DNA of 64,000 nucleotides from JADJOY01 sp046331705 [NCBI: bacterium] (lineage in GTDB: Bacteria; JADJOY01): assembly GCA_046331705.1 (NCBI GenBank), contig JAXLQJ010000016.1, forward strand, positions 1 to 64,000, written 5' to 3'. How positions within the stretch are numbered: the first letter of the stretch is position 1; each line of letters begins with the position of its first letter. Both the position numbers and the translations under genes were made by a program. Under the pieces are notes generated by a model, which saw nothing but the letters and a program-made list of their open reading frames with translations, was not told the origin of the DNA and made no database searches. Shown one piece after another: positions 25,566 through 36,666 of the stretch.

Positions 25566-26987
25566 ATGGGCGCTCGAATCTTCGGACCGAGTGACGAGAA
25601 TGCCGGGGCGCGAGCGGCGCGGCGGTTGGTCTTGGGTGTGCTGGCGCTGGTGCTGGGGGGAGGCGTCGCCGAGGCCACGACGATCACCGTGACGGGGACG
25701 GCCGACGAGAACTCGAGCTCGTTGCCGAACGTGGTGTGCACGCTGCGGGAGGCGGTCATCGCCGCCAACACCAACGCCGCGGTCGGCGCTTGCGCGGCGG
25801 GCTCGGTGGCGATGGACACGATCGTGCTGCCGGCGGGCACTTACGGGCTCACCCTCGCCGGAACCGGCGAGGACGCCGCGCAAACCGGGGACCTGGACCT
25901 CCTGGGCGACGTCGAGATCGTGGGCGCTGGCGCGTCCGCGACCACCATCGACGCCAACGGGCTCGATCGCATCTTCGACGTGCGCGCTCGCGACGTCGAT
26001 CTTCGGCTGAGCGGGGTCACGCTGCGCGGCGGCAACGCCACCGTGGGGGTCTGGGGGAAGATGGGCGGGGCGGTCTCGTTGACGGGAACCGATCCGCTCC
26101 CGCCCTTCGGCTACACCGATTGCACGGCGTGCACGCTCACCCTCGAGGATTCGGTGGTGCGCGACAACGTGGCGATCGACGGCGGTGCTGGGGTCTTCAT
26201 CTTCGGTGCCTCGGCGGCGAGCCACATCACGCGCAGCACGTTCACCAACAATCAGTCGTCCACGGTGAGCGACGTCTACATCACCGTGAGCTCGATCGAG
26301 ATCACGGACTCCACCCTGGACGCCAACGTGGGAGCGGGCGTGGCGGCGGTGGGCGCCGCAGGTGGCCTGATCACGCTGGATCGTTCCACCGTGAGCAACA
26401 ACGGCGCCGGTGTGGGCGTCGACGGCTTCGACGTCCCGGGGCTGCCGTACCTCTTCGGCTCGGCGACGATCCGGAACTCGACCATCAGCGGCAACGCGTA
26501 CGTGGGACTCTACGGCGGCAACGCGTACGTCACGGTCGAGAGCTCCACCATCGTCGCCCCCACCGGAGCCATCGCCGTGCAGGGTGCCTACTCCACGACC
26601 TTCGCGAACACGCTCGTGTCCGGCTACTGCTTTCCCGGCTCGTATCCGACGTCGTTCGGCGGCAACCTCGAGAGCCCCGGCAACCTGTGCGGCTTCACCG
26701 GCACGGGCGATCAGGTGAACGTGGCGAACCCGAAGCTCGGGCCGCTCGGTAGCTACGGCGGCTACACGAAGACGCACAACCTGCAGCCGGGAAGCCCAGC
26801 GATCGGCGCTGGGCTCGCAGCCAATTGTCCCGCCACCGATCAGCGCGGGATCGCGCGTCCCGCGCCCGCGAGCGGCAACTGCGACGTAGGAGCGTACGAG
26901 GCGACCGGTTGTGGTGCATCGCTGTCCGTGGCCGGCGCGGCGCCGCTCGCCCTCGCGTTGCGGCGCCGCCGTCCCCGTCGCTGCTGA
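25566..26987 (+). CDS. CSLREA-domain beta-helix surface protein with hydrophobic/Arg-rich C-terminal tail
   Basis: 473 residues. A signal peptide ends near V-A-E-A-T. The CSLREA-type box V-C-T-L-R-E-A-V-I-A-A-N follows, then a right-handed beta-helix of short repeats (S-T-I-S-G-N-A, N-S-T-I, S-T-F-T-N-N-Q) and the conserved end D-Q-R-G-I-A-R-P. The protein ends G-C-G-A-S, then A-A-P-L-A-L-A-L and R-R-R-R-P-R-R-C: a Cys-containing turn, short hydrophobic segment and Arg cluster, like the MYXO-CTERM-type surface-sorting tails of deltaproteobacteria. It shares T-T-I-D-A-N-G-L-D-R with its paralog at 11862. The ATG at 25566 has a G-rich site immediately upstream. Confidence 0.87.
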   Translation: MGARIFGPSDENAGARAARRLVLGVLALVLGGGVAEATTITVTGTADENSSSLPNVVCTLREAVIAANTNAAVGACAAGSVAMDTIVLPAGTYGLTLAGTGEDAAQTGDLDLLGDVEIVGAGASATTIDANGLDRIFDVRARDVDLRLSGVTLRGGNATVGVWGKMGGAVSLTGTDPLPPFGYTDCTACTLTLEDSVVRDNVAIDGGAGVFIFGASAASHITRSTFTNNQSSTVSDVYITVSSIEITDSTLDANVGAGVAAVGAAGGLITLDRSTVSNNGAGVGVDGFDVPGLPYLFGSATIRNSTISGNAYVGLYGGNAYVTVESSTIVAPTGAIAVQGAYSTTFANTLVSGYCFPGSYPTSFGGNLESPGNLCGFTGTGDQVNVANPKLGPLGSYGGYTKTHNLQPGSPAIGAGLAANCPATDQRGIARPAPASGNCDVGAYEATGCGASLSVAGAAPLALALRRRRPRRC

Positions 26988-27046
26988 ATGCGCGCGGCGC
27001 GCTCGAGGTGCAGCGCGAGCCCGCTCGAGAAATCGTGTCGGCACCG

Positions 27047-27077
27047 TTGACACGCGCATCGCGCTGCCGGCCATAAT
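27047..27077 (+). promoter_or_regulatory. possible sigma-70-type promoter for the esterase gene
   Basis: TTGACA at 27047-27052 and CATAAT at 27072-27077, separated by 19 bases, lie in the 301-base gap before the esterase gene. The boxes match the consensus well for such G+C-rich DNA, although the spacer is long. The implied leader is about 200 bases, in which I see no other gene. Confidence 0.4.
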
Positions 27078-27288
27078 TTTCGACCTTCGCTGAAAGTCGA
27101 CTCGTTCCACACGCCAGCTCGTTGCGGTGGCGTGTGGGTCATCTTGGGCCGGCGACTCGTGTCGCCAGGCTCGGCGAGAGACGACTGCTCGCGGAGCAGA
27201 TCGTGCCGGATGGCTGGCGCGACGAGTGACTCGGTCCGCGAGGCGAGCCGCGCGGGCCACGGGAGAACGGGATGGGGGCGACGTGACG

Positions 27289-28383
27289 ATGAGGATCCGT
27301 GGAGCTATGGGGCGACGACGTGTCGCGAGGGCCGCCGCCGTGGCCGTCGCCGCAGGCCTCCTCGCGCTGGGCTCGGTCACACGGAGCGCGGCGCAATCGT
27401 GCGATCCCGCGACGGGTAGCCCGCCGGGCGAGCTCTTTCTGGGACCGAACGGCGAGCAGTTCTTTCCGCAGAACGCGTCGTGCCCGGATCAATTCGTGGC
27501 GCCCGTCTGCAAGAACGGCACGAAGCTCACCTACGTCGATCCACAGGACCCGAACCAGCTCAGGCGCTACGCGTGCGTCTCGTCGCCTGCGAACGCTTCG
27601 ACCTTGCCGCTGGTCGTGTTCCTCCATCCGTCGCGCATCCGCACCATCGACTCGCAGTTCGGCGGGCAGGGGCCGGTGGCGCCCTCCACGCAGCTCCAGC
27701 AGTACCAGGGCAGCGCGGACCTGGGCGGGGCGACGCCCGGCTACGTGCTGTTGATGCCGCAAGGGCGCTGCCTCAAGGCGCCGCCCTCGTCCTCCGGAGA
27801 CGGCACTCGCTTCGACGTGTTCTACAAGGACGCGGCCCAGAACCTCGACGTACGCGCGGTGCGCGCGTTCATCCAGCAGCTCGCCGACCGCAGCACCTTC
27901 GACGAGAACGGCAACGCCGTGGCGTTGCCGGCGTCGCTCGCCGCCGTCGATCCGAAGCGCGTCTATCTCATGGACTGGTCGAACGGCGGCTATCTGTCGC
28001 ACATGCTGGCGCTCAACTACCCCGAGCAGTTCGCGGCGGTGGCGAGCTTCGCCAACGGCGATCCCTTCGACCGTGGCCCGTGCCCGGTGCCGATGCCTGC
28101 CGTCAGCAGGCGCCCGGGAATGATGGTGGTCCACGCCGAATGCGATCCGCTGGTGCCGTGCAGCGAGGTCACGAGCTGGCTCGAGGCGCTGCGCGGCGCG
28201 GGCTGGTCGGTGGCGGACACCGTGGACGTGATCACCGACACCAACAAGATCCAGGTCCTCGCGCAGTGCTCGCAGAGCTCCCAGTCCGCGCAGCACCAGT
28301 GCCCGGCGTCGGCTCACAACACCTACGCGAACCCGCAGCTCCCCGCGATGTTCGCGTTTCTCAAGCGCTACCAGCTGCCGTGA
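27289..28383 (+). CDS. secreted esterase of the PHB-depolymerase/feruloyl-esterase type
   Basis: 364 residues. A basic N-terminus and Ala/Leu-rich signal peptide end near S-A-A-Q-S. The alpha/beta-hydrolase fold shows L-V-V-F-L-H-P-S at the oxyanion position, the nucleophile elbow D-W-S-N-G-G-Y with Ser231 (G-x-S-x-G changed to W-S-N-G), and D-P-L-V-P-C plus a His near the end (A-H-N-T-Y). Many Cys residues suggest periplasmic disulfides. The expected role is extracellular hydrolysis of a polyester or plant ester; the substrate is not certain. The ATG at 27289 gives the signal peptide. The lipoprotein gene follows after 14 bases, so the two are probably one operon. Confidence 0.82.
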   Translation: MRIRGAMGRRRVARAAAVAVAAGLLALGSVTRSAAQSCDPATGSPPGELFLGPNGEQFFPQNASCPDQFVAPVCKNGTKLTYVDPQDPNQLRRYACVSSPANASTLPLVVFLHPSRIRTIDSQFGGQGPVAPSTQLQQYQGSADLGGATPGYVLLMPQGRCLKAPPSSSGDGTRFDVFYKDAAQNLDVRAVRAFIQQLADRSTFDENGNAVALPASLAAVDPKRVYLMDWSNGGYLSHMLALNYPEQFAAVASFANGDPFDRGPCPVPMPAVSRRPGMMVVHAECDPLVPCSEVTSWLEALRGAGWSVADTVDVITDTNKIQVLAQCSQSSQSAQHQCPASAHNTYANPQLPAMFAFLKRYQLP

Positions 28384-28397
28384 CGACGAGGCGACCC

Positions 28398-29828
28398 ATG
28401 CAGATTCGTTCCTTCGTGCGCGCGGCCTCGTGGGTCGCCGCGAGCTTCGCCCTCGGATGCGAGTCGCCGCCGAGCGGCGAGCTCTTCGACGCGGCGCTGC
28501 TCTCGGACGGCCGCGTGGCGGTGGTCGGCTACGTGGGGCTCGGCGATCTCGAGCGACCCTCGGTGACGCTGCTCGACGCCGATGGCCGAGAGCAATGGGT
28601 GCGGTATCTCGGCTCCGCGGTGGTCGGCGGCCTCGAGGTCGGGACCGCCAATCGGGTGGTGGTGGACGAGCTGGACCGCATCCACGTCGCCGGATTCGCG
28701 CGCACCGCCGCGGGTGTCGACGCGGGGATCGTGGTCTCGTACGACGCCGACGGGGATTTCCTGTGGGAGACGCGGCCTTTCACCGCGGGTGACAGCGAGA
28801 TCCGCGGGCTGGCGGCGAGCGGCGGCGACGTGTTCGTGACGGGTTACGCGCGTGGTGCGGCGGCGCCTGGCGAGTTCGCGCCGGTGGGCGTCTTGACCGC
28901 CAGGCTCAGGGGGACGGACGGCTGGGTGCTGTGGAGCGACGTCCTCGACGCCACGCCGGACCCGCTGGGCGTGACCACGGGACTGCACGTCGCCGTCGGG
29001 CCCGCGGGGCAGGTGGGCGTCGCCGGTTGCGCGACGGCGTCCGATGGTCACAGCGATTGGCTCGCGGCCGTGTGGGGGCCGTCGGGCCAGCGAGCGTGGC
29101 AGTCGCGCCGTCGAGGACCGGACGATCGCGGGCAGGATGCCGGCGATCTGAGCGTCGCCGTGGAGAGCGCGTTCGGGGACGATGGCGGGCTCTACGTCGC
29201 GGGAACGATCTTCGCGGGCAGCGCAGGCTCGGATGCGGAGCTGGTGAAGTACGCGGGCGACGGCGACGTCGAGTGGGTGCGTTCGTTCGGCGCCGCGCTA
29301 CCCGAGGGCGTGCCGAGCTACGACCGCGCGGACGCGCTCGAGGTCGTGGGCGACGAGGTGGTCTACGGGGGCGCGCGAGCGGCGATCGCGAACGACTGGC
29401 TGATCGACGAGAGCTTCGTCGCGACGGTCGACCTCGCTGGAGCGGGCCGCTGGGAGCACGGGTTTCCGGGTGCTGCGCAGAGCGGTGAGGAGGTCTTCGA
29501 TCTCGCCGCCGATGCCGCCGGCGATCTCTACGTCGCCGGCACGATCTCGGATCGGGGCTACGGCAAGGATCTCGCCGTGATGAAGCTCACTCCGACGGGC
29601 GAGGTGATCTGGTCGGAAGCGCTCGACGGCGTGGGGAGCGCGCTCGATCTCGACCGGATCGAGCGTCTATTGGCGCGGGACGAGACGGTCGTCGCGGTGG
29701 GCAAGATCGACTGGGGCTTCGGCGCTCACGTCGCCACCGCGGTGAAGCTCGACCCCGTCGATGGCTCGATCGAATGGGCCTTCCCCGAGACGCTGCACGG
29801 CAATCAGAAGATCCACGTCGTGCGCTGA
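28398..29828 (+). CDS. beta-propeller lipoprotein (SBBP/PQQ-like repeats)
   Basis: 476 residues. The signal ends in A-L-G-C with Cys21. The rest is built of repeats of about 50-60 residues of the form V-x-V-x-G-Y/G-T, x-L-D-A-D-G-x-x-x-W. Examples are V-T-L-L-D-A-D-G-R-E-Q-W, V-S-Y-D-A-D-G-D-F-L-W, L-V-K-Y-A-G-D-G-D-V-E-W and V-M-K-L-T-P-T-G-E-V-I-W, which fit an SBBP-type beta-propeller of seven or so blades. No catalytic site seen. GAGG seven bases before the ATG supports the start. Directly downstream of the esterase gene, it may help anchor or present it, but that is inference. Confidence 0.82.
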   Translation: MQIRSFVRAASWVAASFALGCESPPSGELFDAALLSDGRVAVVGYVGLGDLERPSVTLLDADGREQWVRYLGSAVVGGLEVGTANRVVVDELDRIHVAGFARTAAGVDAGIVVSYDADGDFLWETRPFTAGDSEIRGLAASGGDVFVTGYARGAAAPGEFAPVGVLTARLRGTDGWVLWSDVLDATPDPLGVTTGLHVAVGPAGQVGVAGCATASDGHSDWLAAVWGPSGQRAWQSRRRGPDDRGQDAGDLSVAVESAFGDDGGLYVAGTIFAGSAGSDAELVKYAGDGDVEWVRSFGAALPEGVPSYDRADALEVVGDEVVYGGARAAIANDWLIDESFVATVDLAGAGRWEHGFPGAAQSGEEVFDLAADAAGDLYVAGTISDRGYGKDLAVMKLTPTGEVIWSEALDGVGSALDLDRIERLLARDETVVAVGKIDWGFGAHVATAVKLDPVDGSIEWAFPETLHGNQKIHVVR

Positions 29829-29834
29829 GCGCCG

Positions 29835-29849
29835 GCTCGCGCGGCGAGC
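29835..29849. terminator. short hairpin between convergent genes
   Basis: GCTCGC / GCGAGC with a 3-base loop lies in the 37-base gap between the propeller lipoprotein and ileS. The stem is short and the surrounding DNA is repetitive GCG, so support is modest. Confidence 0.35.
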
Positions 29850-29865
29850 GCGGCGAGCGTGGCGA

Positions 29866-33030
<3,165 letters not shown>

Positions 33031-33464
33031 GGTCGTCGCGTGCGGGCGGTCCCGCGAGGGGCCGCCGCGTTCGGAGGTGCGTGGCGCGTCCGCCGCGGAT
33101 TGCAGCGGAAATGCGGTCGCGAGGCCCGAAGGCTTGTCCGTCGCGGCTTCGAAGGCAAGCGCGCGGACCGTGGGCCGGGAGGTTCGAGCGCGGGCAGCGG
33201 GTGGCGGGCCCGCGAGCTCTCGCGGTGCTGCGCGCGCCGCGCCCCGCGCGGACGATGGTGGTCACCGCAGCGCCTTGGTCGCGACGAAATCACCGTGATA
33301 CGATCGGCGATCTTTCTCGCGCACGGTACCGATCGTCGTGCTCGAGGCTGCTCCGGGCCTCGCGGCGAGCGCGAACCGCGGTGGCGGCCGCGTCACCCGA
33401 GCGGCGGCACACGGTGCCGGGTTCGCGCGGACTCGAGGACGATCGTTCGAGGGAGGTTTTCGCG
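33031..33464. other. 434-base divergent intergenic region
   Basis: Divergent spacer between ileS and the methyltransferase gene. Open frames here are Arg/Ala-rich and lack a start site or family resemblance. A T-box or leader structure for ileS would be expected on the minus strand in some bacteria, but I see no recognisable T-box (no T-box motif or antiterminator). Only the GGGAGG site at 33451-33456 for the next gene is evident. Confidence 0.5.
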
Positions 33465-34625
33465 GTGACGCCAGAGCTCACGAAGATACTTCGCTGCGTC
33501 GATTGCAACGGCACGTCGTTGGCGGTGAACGCCACCGAGACCGATGACGGCGACGTCGTCACGGGGCAGCTCAGCTGCACGGATTGCGGTGCCACGTATC
33601 GAATCGAGGAAGGCATCGCCATCTGTCTGCCGGCGGCGATGCGGAAGGTGGACGAAGACCAGCGCAAGCGCTGGTTCGACAAGCGCGAGCAGATCGAGCG
33701 CGAGCTGATCGACGAGGACCAGGAGACCTACAAGTCGCGATTCCGCGACGCCGCTCGGGCCGAGGGTCTCGACGAGTCCACCGACGGGTACCTGTGGGAA
33801 GTGCGCCTCTACGAGCACACGGTGGCCGACTTCGGCGAGCACTGGGAGCAGATGCCGGAGCGCTTCGGCATCAGCTGGCAGCGCGAGGAGTCCGGCGAGA
33901 AGGACCGCGACGATCGCGCGCTCAAGCACCTGCTCGGCCGCGAGGGCTCGCTCGAGGGGCGGCTGGTCCTCGACGCCGGCTCGGGCGCCGACGTGTACCT
34001 GGTGCGGCGCCTCCAGCAAGCGGGCGCCACGGTGGTCTGCTGCGACATCGTTCCGGGCATGATCAAGCACCTGCGGCGCGCCCACGAGCTCCGCCGCAAG
34101 ACCGAAGGCGGTGCGCGTTTCCAGGGCGTGTGCGGCGATCTCTCGTGCCTGCCCTTTCGGGACGACGTCTTCGACCACGTGTGCTGCTGGGAGTGCATCC
34201 ATCACGTGCAGCCGATCGATCGCGCCACGCGTGAGGTGGCGCGCATCACCAAGCCGGGTGGCGCGCCCTACGTGCTCGAGGTGAACGACCAGCACGTCTT
34301 CACGTATCCGGGAAAGATCTTCCCGCGCTTCCTGAAGCGCGTGATCCGGCGTGGCATTCGCCGCCTGTTCGGCACCGAGCGCCGCTACCTCGAAGGCTCG
34401 CCGTACGAGCAGATCACGCCGATCTCGGCGTTTGCCGCGTCGCTCGAGCGCAGCGGCTTCCGTGACGTCGGCATGTCGGTGGTGGTGCACTCGCCGGGTG
34501 TGTTCCCTGCGTTCGTGACGCGCGCCTGGGAATGGCTGGCGAAGCGTCTGCCGCGCGTCTTCGATCCGGTCGCGATGGAATTCATCCTCTGGGGCAAGAA
34601 GCCCGCCTCCGCCCTGCGTTCGTGA
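33465..34625 (+). CDS. Trm112-like zinc-finger and SAM-dependent methyltransferase fusion
   Basis: 386 residues. The N-terminal ribbon carries C-V-D-C (11, 14) and C-T-D-C (38, 41), as in Trm112-type zinc domains of methyltransferase activators. The Rossmann methyltransferase follows: motif I V-L-D-A-G-S-G-A-D (about 168-176), acidic C-D-I after strand 2, and F-D-H-V-C-C-W at motif IV. The target is unknown; a sugar, lipid or secondary metabolite is as likely as a protein. The GTG at 33465 is supported by GGGAGG eight bases upstream. Its stop overlaps the start of the PIG-L gene by four bases (GTGA), so the two are translated together. Confidence 0.87.
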   Translation: MTPELTKILRCVDCNGTSLAVNATETDDGDVVTGQLSCTDCGATYRIEEGIAICLPAAMRKVDEDQRKRWFDKREQIERELIDEDQETYKSRFRDAARAEGLDESTDGYLWEVRLYEHTVADFGEHWEQMPERFGISWQREESGEKDRDDRALKHLLGREGSLEGRLVLDAGSGADVYLVRRLQQAGATVVCCDIVPGMIKHLRRAHELRRKTEGGARFQGVCGDLSCLPFRDDVFDHVCCWECIHHVQPIDRATREVARITKPGGAPYVLEVNDQHVFTYPGKIFPRFLKRVIRRGIRRLFGTERRYLEGSPYEQITPISAFAASLERSGFRDVGMSVVVHSPGVFPAFVTRAWEWLAKRLPRVFDPVAMEFILWGKKPASALRS

Positions 34626-35563
34626 GCCCCGGCGCCCGAGAGAGTCGCGAACAGTCGTTGGCGGAGGTTCGGCGCGGCACGGCGGCCGAGCCCCACCACG
34701 GACGCGTGCGACGTGGTCTGGCGTGGGTGCGTCGCAAGGTCTACCGCTACGTCCCGAGCCTGATTCCCTCCGAGAACTTCTCGCGCTCGCTCAACTTCTT
34801 CCTGTACCACACGCGCTTCGGCGGGCCCGCCGAGGTGGTCCCGCCGCCTGCCGCGGAGCGTGTGGTGGTGCTCGCGCCGCACGCCGACGACGAGACCATC
34901 GGCTGCGGCGGCGTGCTCAGTCGCTACGCGGACGCCGGTGCTGAGACCGCCGTGATCGTCGTCACCGATGGCCGCCGCGGCGACCCGGACATCTACCGCA
35001 GCGGTCTCGACGATCGCCAGCAGCGCGAGGCGGAGGATCGGCTGGTGCAGCGTCGCAAGGAAGAAGCGGCGCGCGCGGCGGAGATCCTCGGCGTCAAGAC
35101 GCTGATCTTCCTCGATCAGCCGGACGCGTGCGTTCGCCCCACCGCGTCGGCGGTCGCGCGCCTGCGCGGCGAGCTCGAGCGCCTCGATCCCCAGGTGCTG
35201 CTGCTGCCGTTCCTGATCGACAAGCATCCCGACCACCTCGAGACCAACGGCCTCTTCTTGCGCGCCGCGGCGAGCTTGTGGCCGAACGAGGCCGGTCCGA
35301 TCTGCTGGGCGTACGAGACCTGGACGCCGTTGCACGCCAATCGCACCGTGGACATCCGCGAGGTGGCGGATCGGAAATGGCGGGCGCTGGGTCAGTACGA
35401 GAGCCAGATCCGCCACATCGACTTCCTGTCCACGACCAAGGGCCTGAACGCGTACCGATGGGGCGCGATGTTCGGCAACAGCGGCTACGCCGAGGCGTTC
35501 TTCGGCTGCACGCTCTCCGAGTACCGCGCGCTCTGGAAGGCGATGACGGGCGAGACGATCTGA
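34622..35563 (+). CDS. PIG-L family zinc deacetylase
   Basis: 313 residues. The zinc motif A-P-H-A-D-D-E (H87, D89-D90, E91) is followed by G-C-G-G-V-L and later H-P-D-H (H202-H205), the ligands and base of LmbE/PIG-L enzymes. These remove acetyl groups from GlcNAc-linked substrates such as GlcNAc-PI, GlcNAc-malate or mycothiol precursors. A basic, hydrophobic N-terminal region of about 70 residues precedes the fold. The GTG start overlaps the methyltransferase stop, implying a joint task: deacetylation then methylation of a sugar-containing molecule. That is an inference from context. An internal start is possible. Confidence 0.88.
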   Translation: MSPGARESREQSLAEVRRGTAAEPHHGRVRRGLAWVRRKVYRYVPSLIPSENFSRSLNFFLYHTRFGGPAEVVPPPAAERVVVLAPHADDETIGCGGVLSRYADAGAETAVIVVTDGRRGDPDIYRSGLDDRQQREAEDRLVQRRKEEAARAAEILGVKTLIFLDQPDACVRPTASAVARLRGELERLDPQVLLLPFLIDKHPDHLETNGLFLRAAASLWPNEAGPICWAYETWTPLHANRTVDIREVADRKWRALGQYESQIRHIDFLSTTKGLNAYRWGAMFGNSGYAEAFFGCTLSEYRALWKAMTGETI

Positions 35564-35640
35564 GCCGCGCCACTCGAGGGGCCGCGCTCACGGCTCCCCG
35601 CGGGCCGCGACGGAAACGCGAACCCCGCTCTTCGCTCCGC

Positions 35641-35829
35641 TCAGAGCCGCTTGCGCAAGGCCTCGACGTCGTTCGCGAGATCGGTCGCGAGGGCGTCCAC
35701 GCGCTTGCGTGCGTCGCGAACCTGGACGGTCGCGTCGTCCACGAGGCTCGTGAGCTCGTTGGCGCGCCACGCCGCGTAGCCGGCGACTCCGAGGGCAACC
35801 ACCGCGAGCAAGAGCGTGACCATGTCCAT
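35641..35829 (-). CDS. 62-residue membrane-anchored coiled-coil mini-protein
   Basis: One N-terminal transmembrane helix (M-V-T-L-L-L-A-V-V-A-L-G-V-A-G-Y-A-A-W) is followed by a short charged coiled coil (D-D-A-T-V-Q-V-R-D-A-R-K-R-V-D-A, then E-A-L-R-K-R-L). The ATG has AAGGAG four bases upstream. It lies 11 bases after the ferredoxin gene on the same strand and probably shares its transcript. It may serve as a membrane partner of the ferredoxin or another complex. No family recognised. Confidence 0.65.
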   Translation of the reverse strand: MDMVTLLLAVVALGVAGYAAWRANELTSLVDDATVQVRDARKRVDALATDLANDVEALRKRL

Positions 35830-35840
35830 GGCTCCTTGGT

Positions 35841-36338
35841 TCAGTTCACGCCTTCGATGACGATGTCACCGGTGGGCTGGCACTGACACGCGAGGCGCCG
35901 CTTCCCCTCCGGTTGCGGACCGAGGAACGACACTTCCGTCTCGTTGACGGGCGGCAGACGATCCCCGCCCTCGTGCACGTCGATCGCGCACATCCCGCAG
36001 TCGCCGATCCCGCCGCAGGCGGTGGCGAGGCCGATGTCGTTGGCGAGCGCCAGCTTGAGCAGGTTCACGTCGTGCAGCAACGGCACCTGGCGATGGACCG
36101 GCTTGAGGTAGGTCACGATCGGGATGGGCCGCTTCGCGACTCGGTTGAGCGCGGGCACCACGCCGAGGATCGTTCCCCGGCTCGACTCGCGCAGCTCGCC
36201 GAGCGAGCCCTTGAGCAAGGCCACCTCGGCGTGGACCTCGCGCATCGCCGCGGGCAGCCGCGCGAGCCGCGCCAGCGCGAAGAGACCGGTCAGCAGCGCG
36301 AGCGCGGTGACGACGGCAGCGATCGCGGACAGGGTCAC
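35841..36338 (-). CDS. membrane-tethered plant-type [2Fe-2S] ferredoxin
   Basis: 165 residues. One N-terminal membrane helix (about 5-25) and a 45-residue linker precede the ferredoxin fold. The cluster ligands are A-C-G-G-I-G-D-C-G-M-C (C108, C114, C117) and L-A-C-Q-C (C151, with C153 nearby), giving C-x5-C-x2-C ... C. The extra residue in the first spacing (C-x5 rather than the common C-x4) resembles adrenodoxin/Isc-type ferredoxins. It should deliver single electrons to a membrane or soluble partner; none is encoded beside it. The GTG at 36338 has no strong ribosome site, so the start is uncertain. Confidence 0.85.
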   Translation of the reverse strand: MTLSAIAAVVTALALLTGLFALARLARLPAAMREVHAEVALLKGSLGELRESSRGTILGVVPALNRVAKRPIPIVTYLKPVHRQVPLLHDVNLLKLALANDIGLATACGGIGDCGMCAIDVHEGGDRLPPVNETEVSFLGPQPEGKRRLACQCQPTGDIVIEGVN

Positions 36339-36666
36339 GACGAGTCTGCGCTGGGAAGGGAAGAGGGGAGACGCGCCACGGAAGCGCGCCCGTGTCTCGG
36401 CCGTTTCGAACGGCGGACTCTAGCCGCGCGTCTCCGCGCGCGTCAAGGAATGACGACGCGCGGGGGGACGGATCGCACGGCGCCGCGCGCGTCCGGCCGA
36501 ATGGTAATCGTGCCGGCGAGCCGTTAGACTTTTTCGAAAGAGAATCGCGCGAGCGTCCGCCGGCGCGGGGGTTGGGTCCGGCGATGGGGCGTCGACAGCG
36601 GCGCCGCCGTGCAGGCAGCGAGCGGCGGGTGCGAACGGTGCCACGGGTTCGGCGCGGAGGTCCACG
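36339..36666. other. 328-base divergent intergenic region
   Basis: Spacer between the ferredoxin and the second radical SAM gene. It contains an A+T-rich patch at 36525-36545 (TTAGACTTTTTCGAAAGAG) that stands out from the surrounding DNA and may be a promoter element. A GGAGG lies directly before the ATG at 36667. No gene is supported here. Confidence 0.4.
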
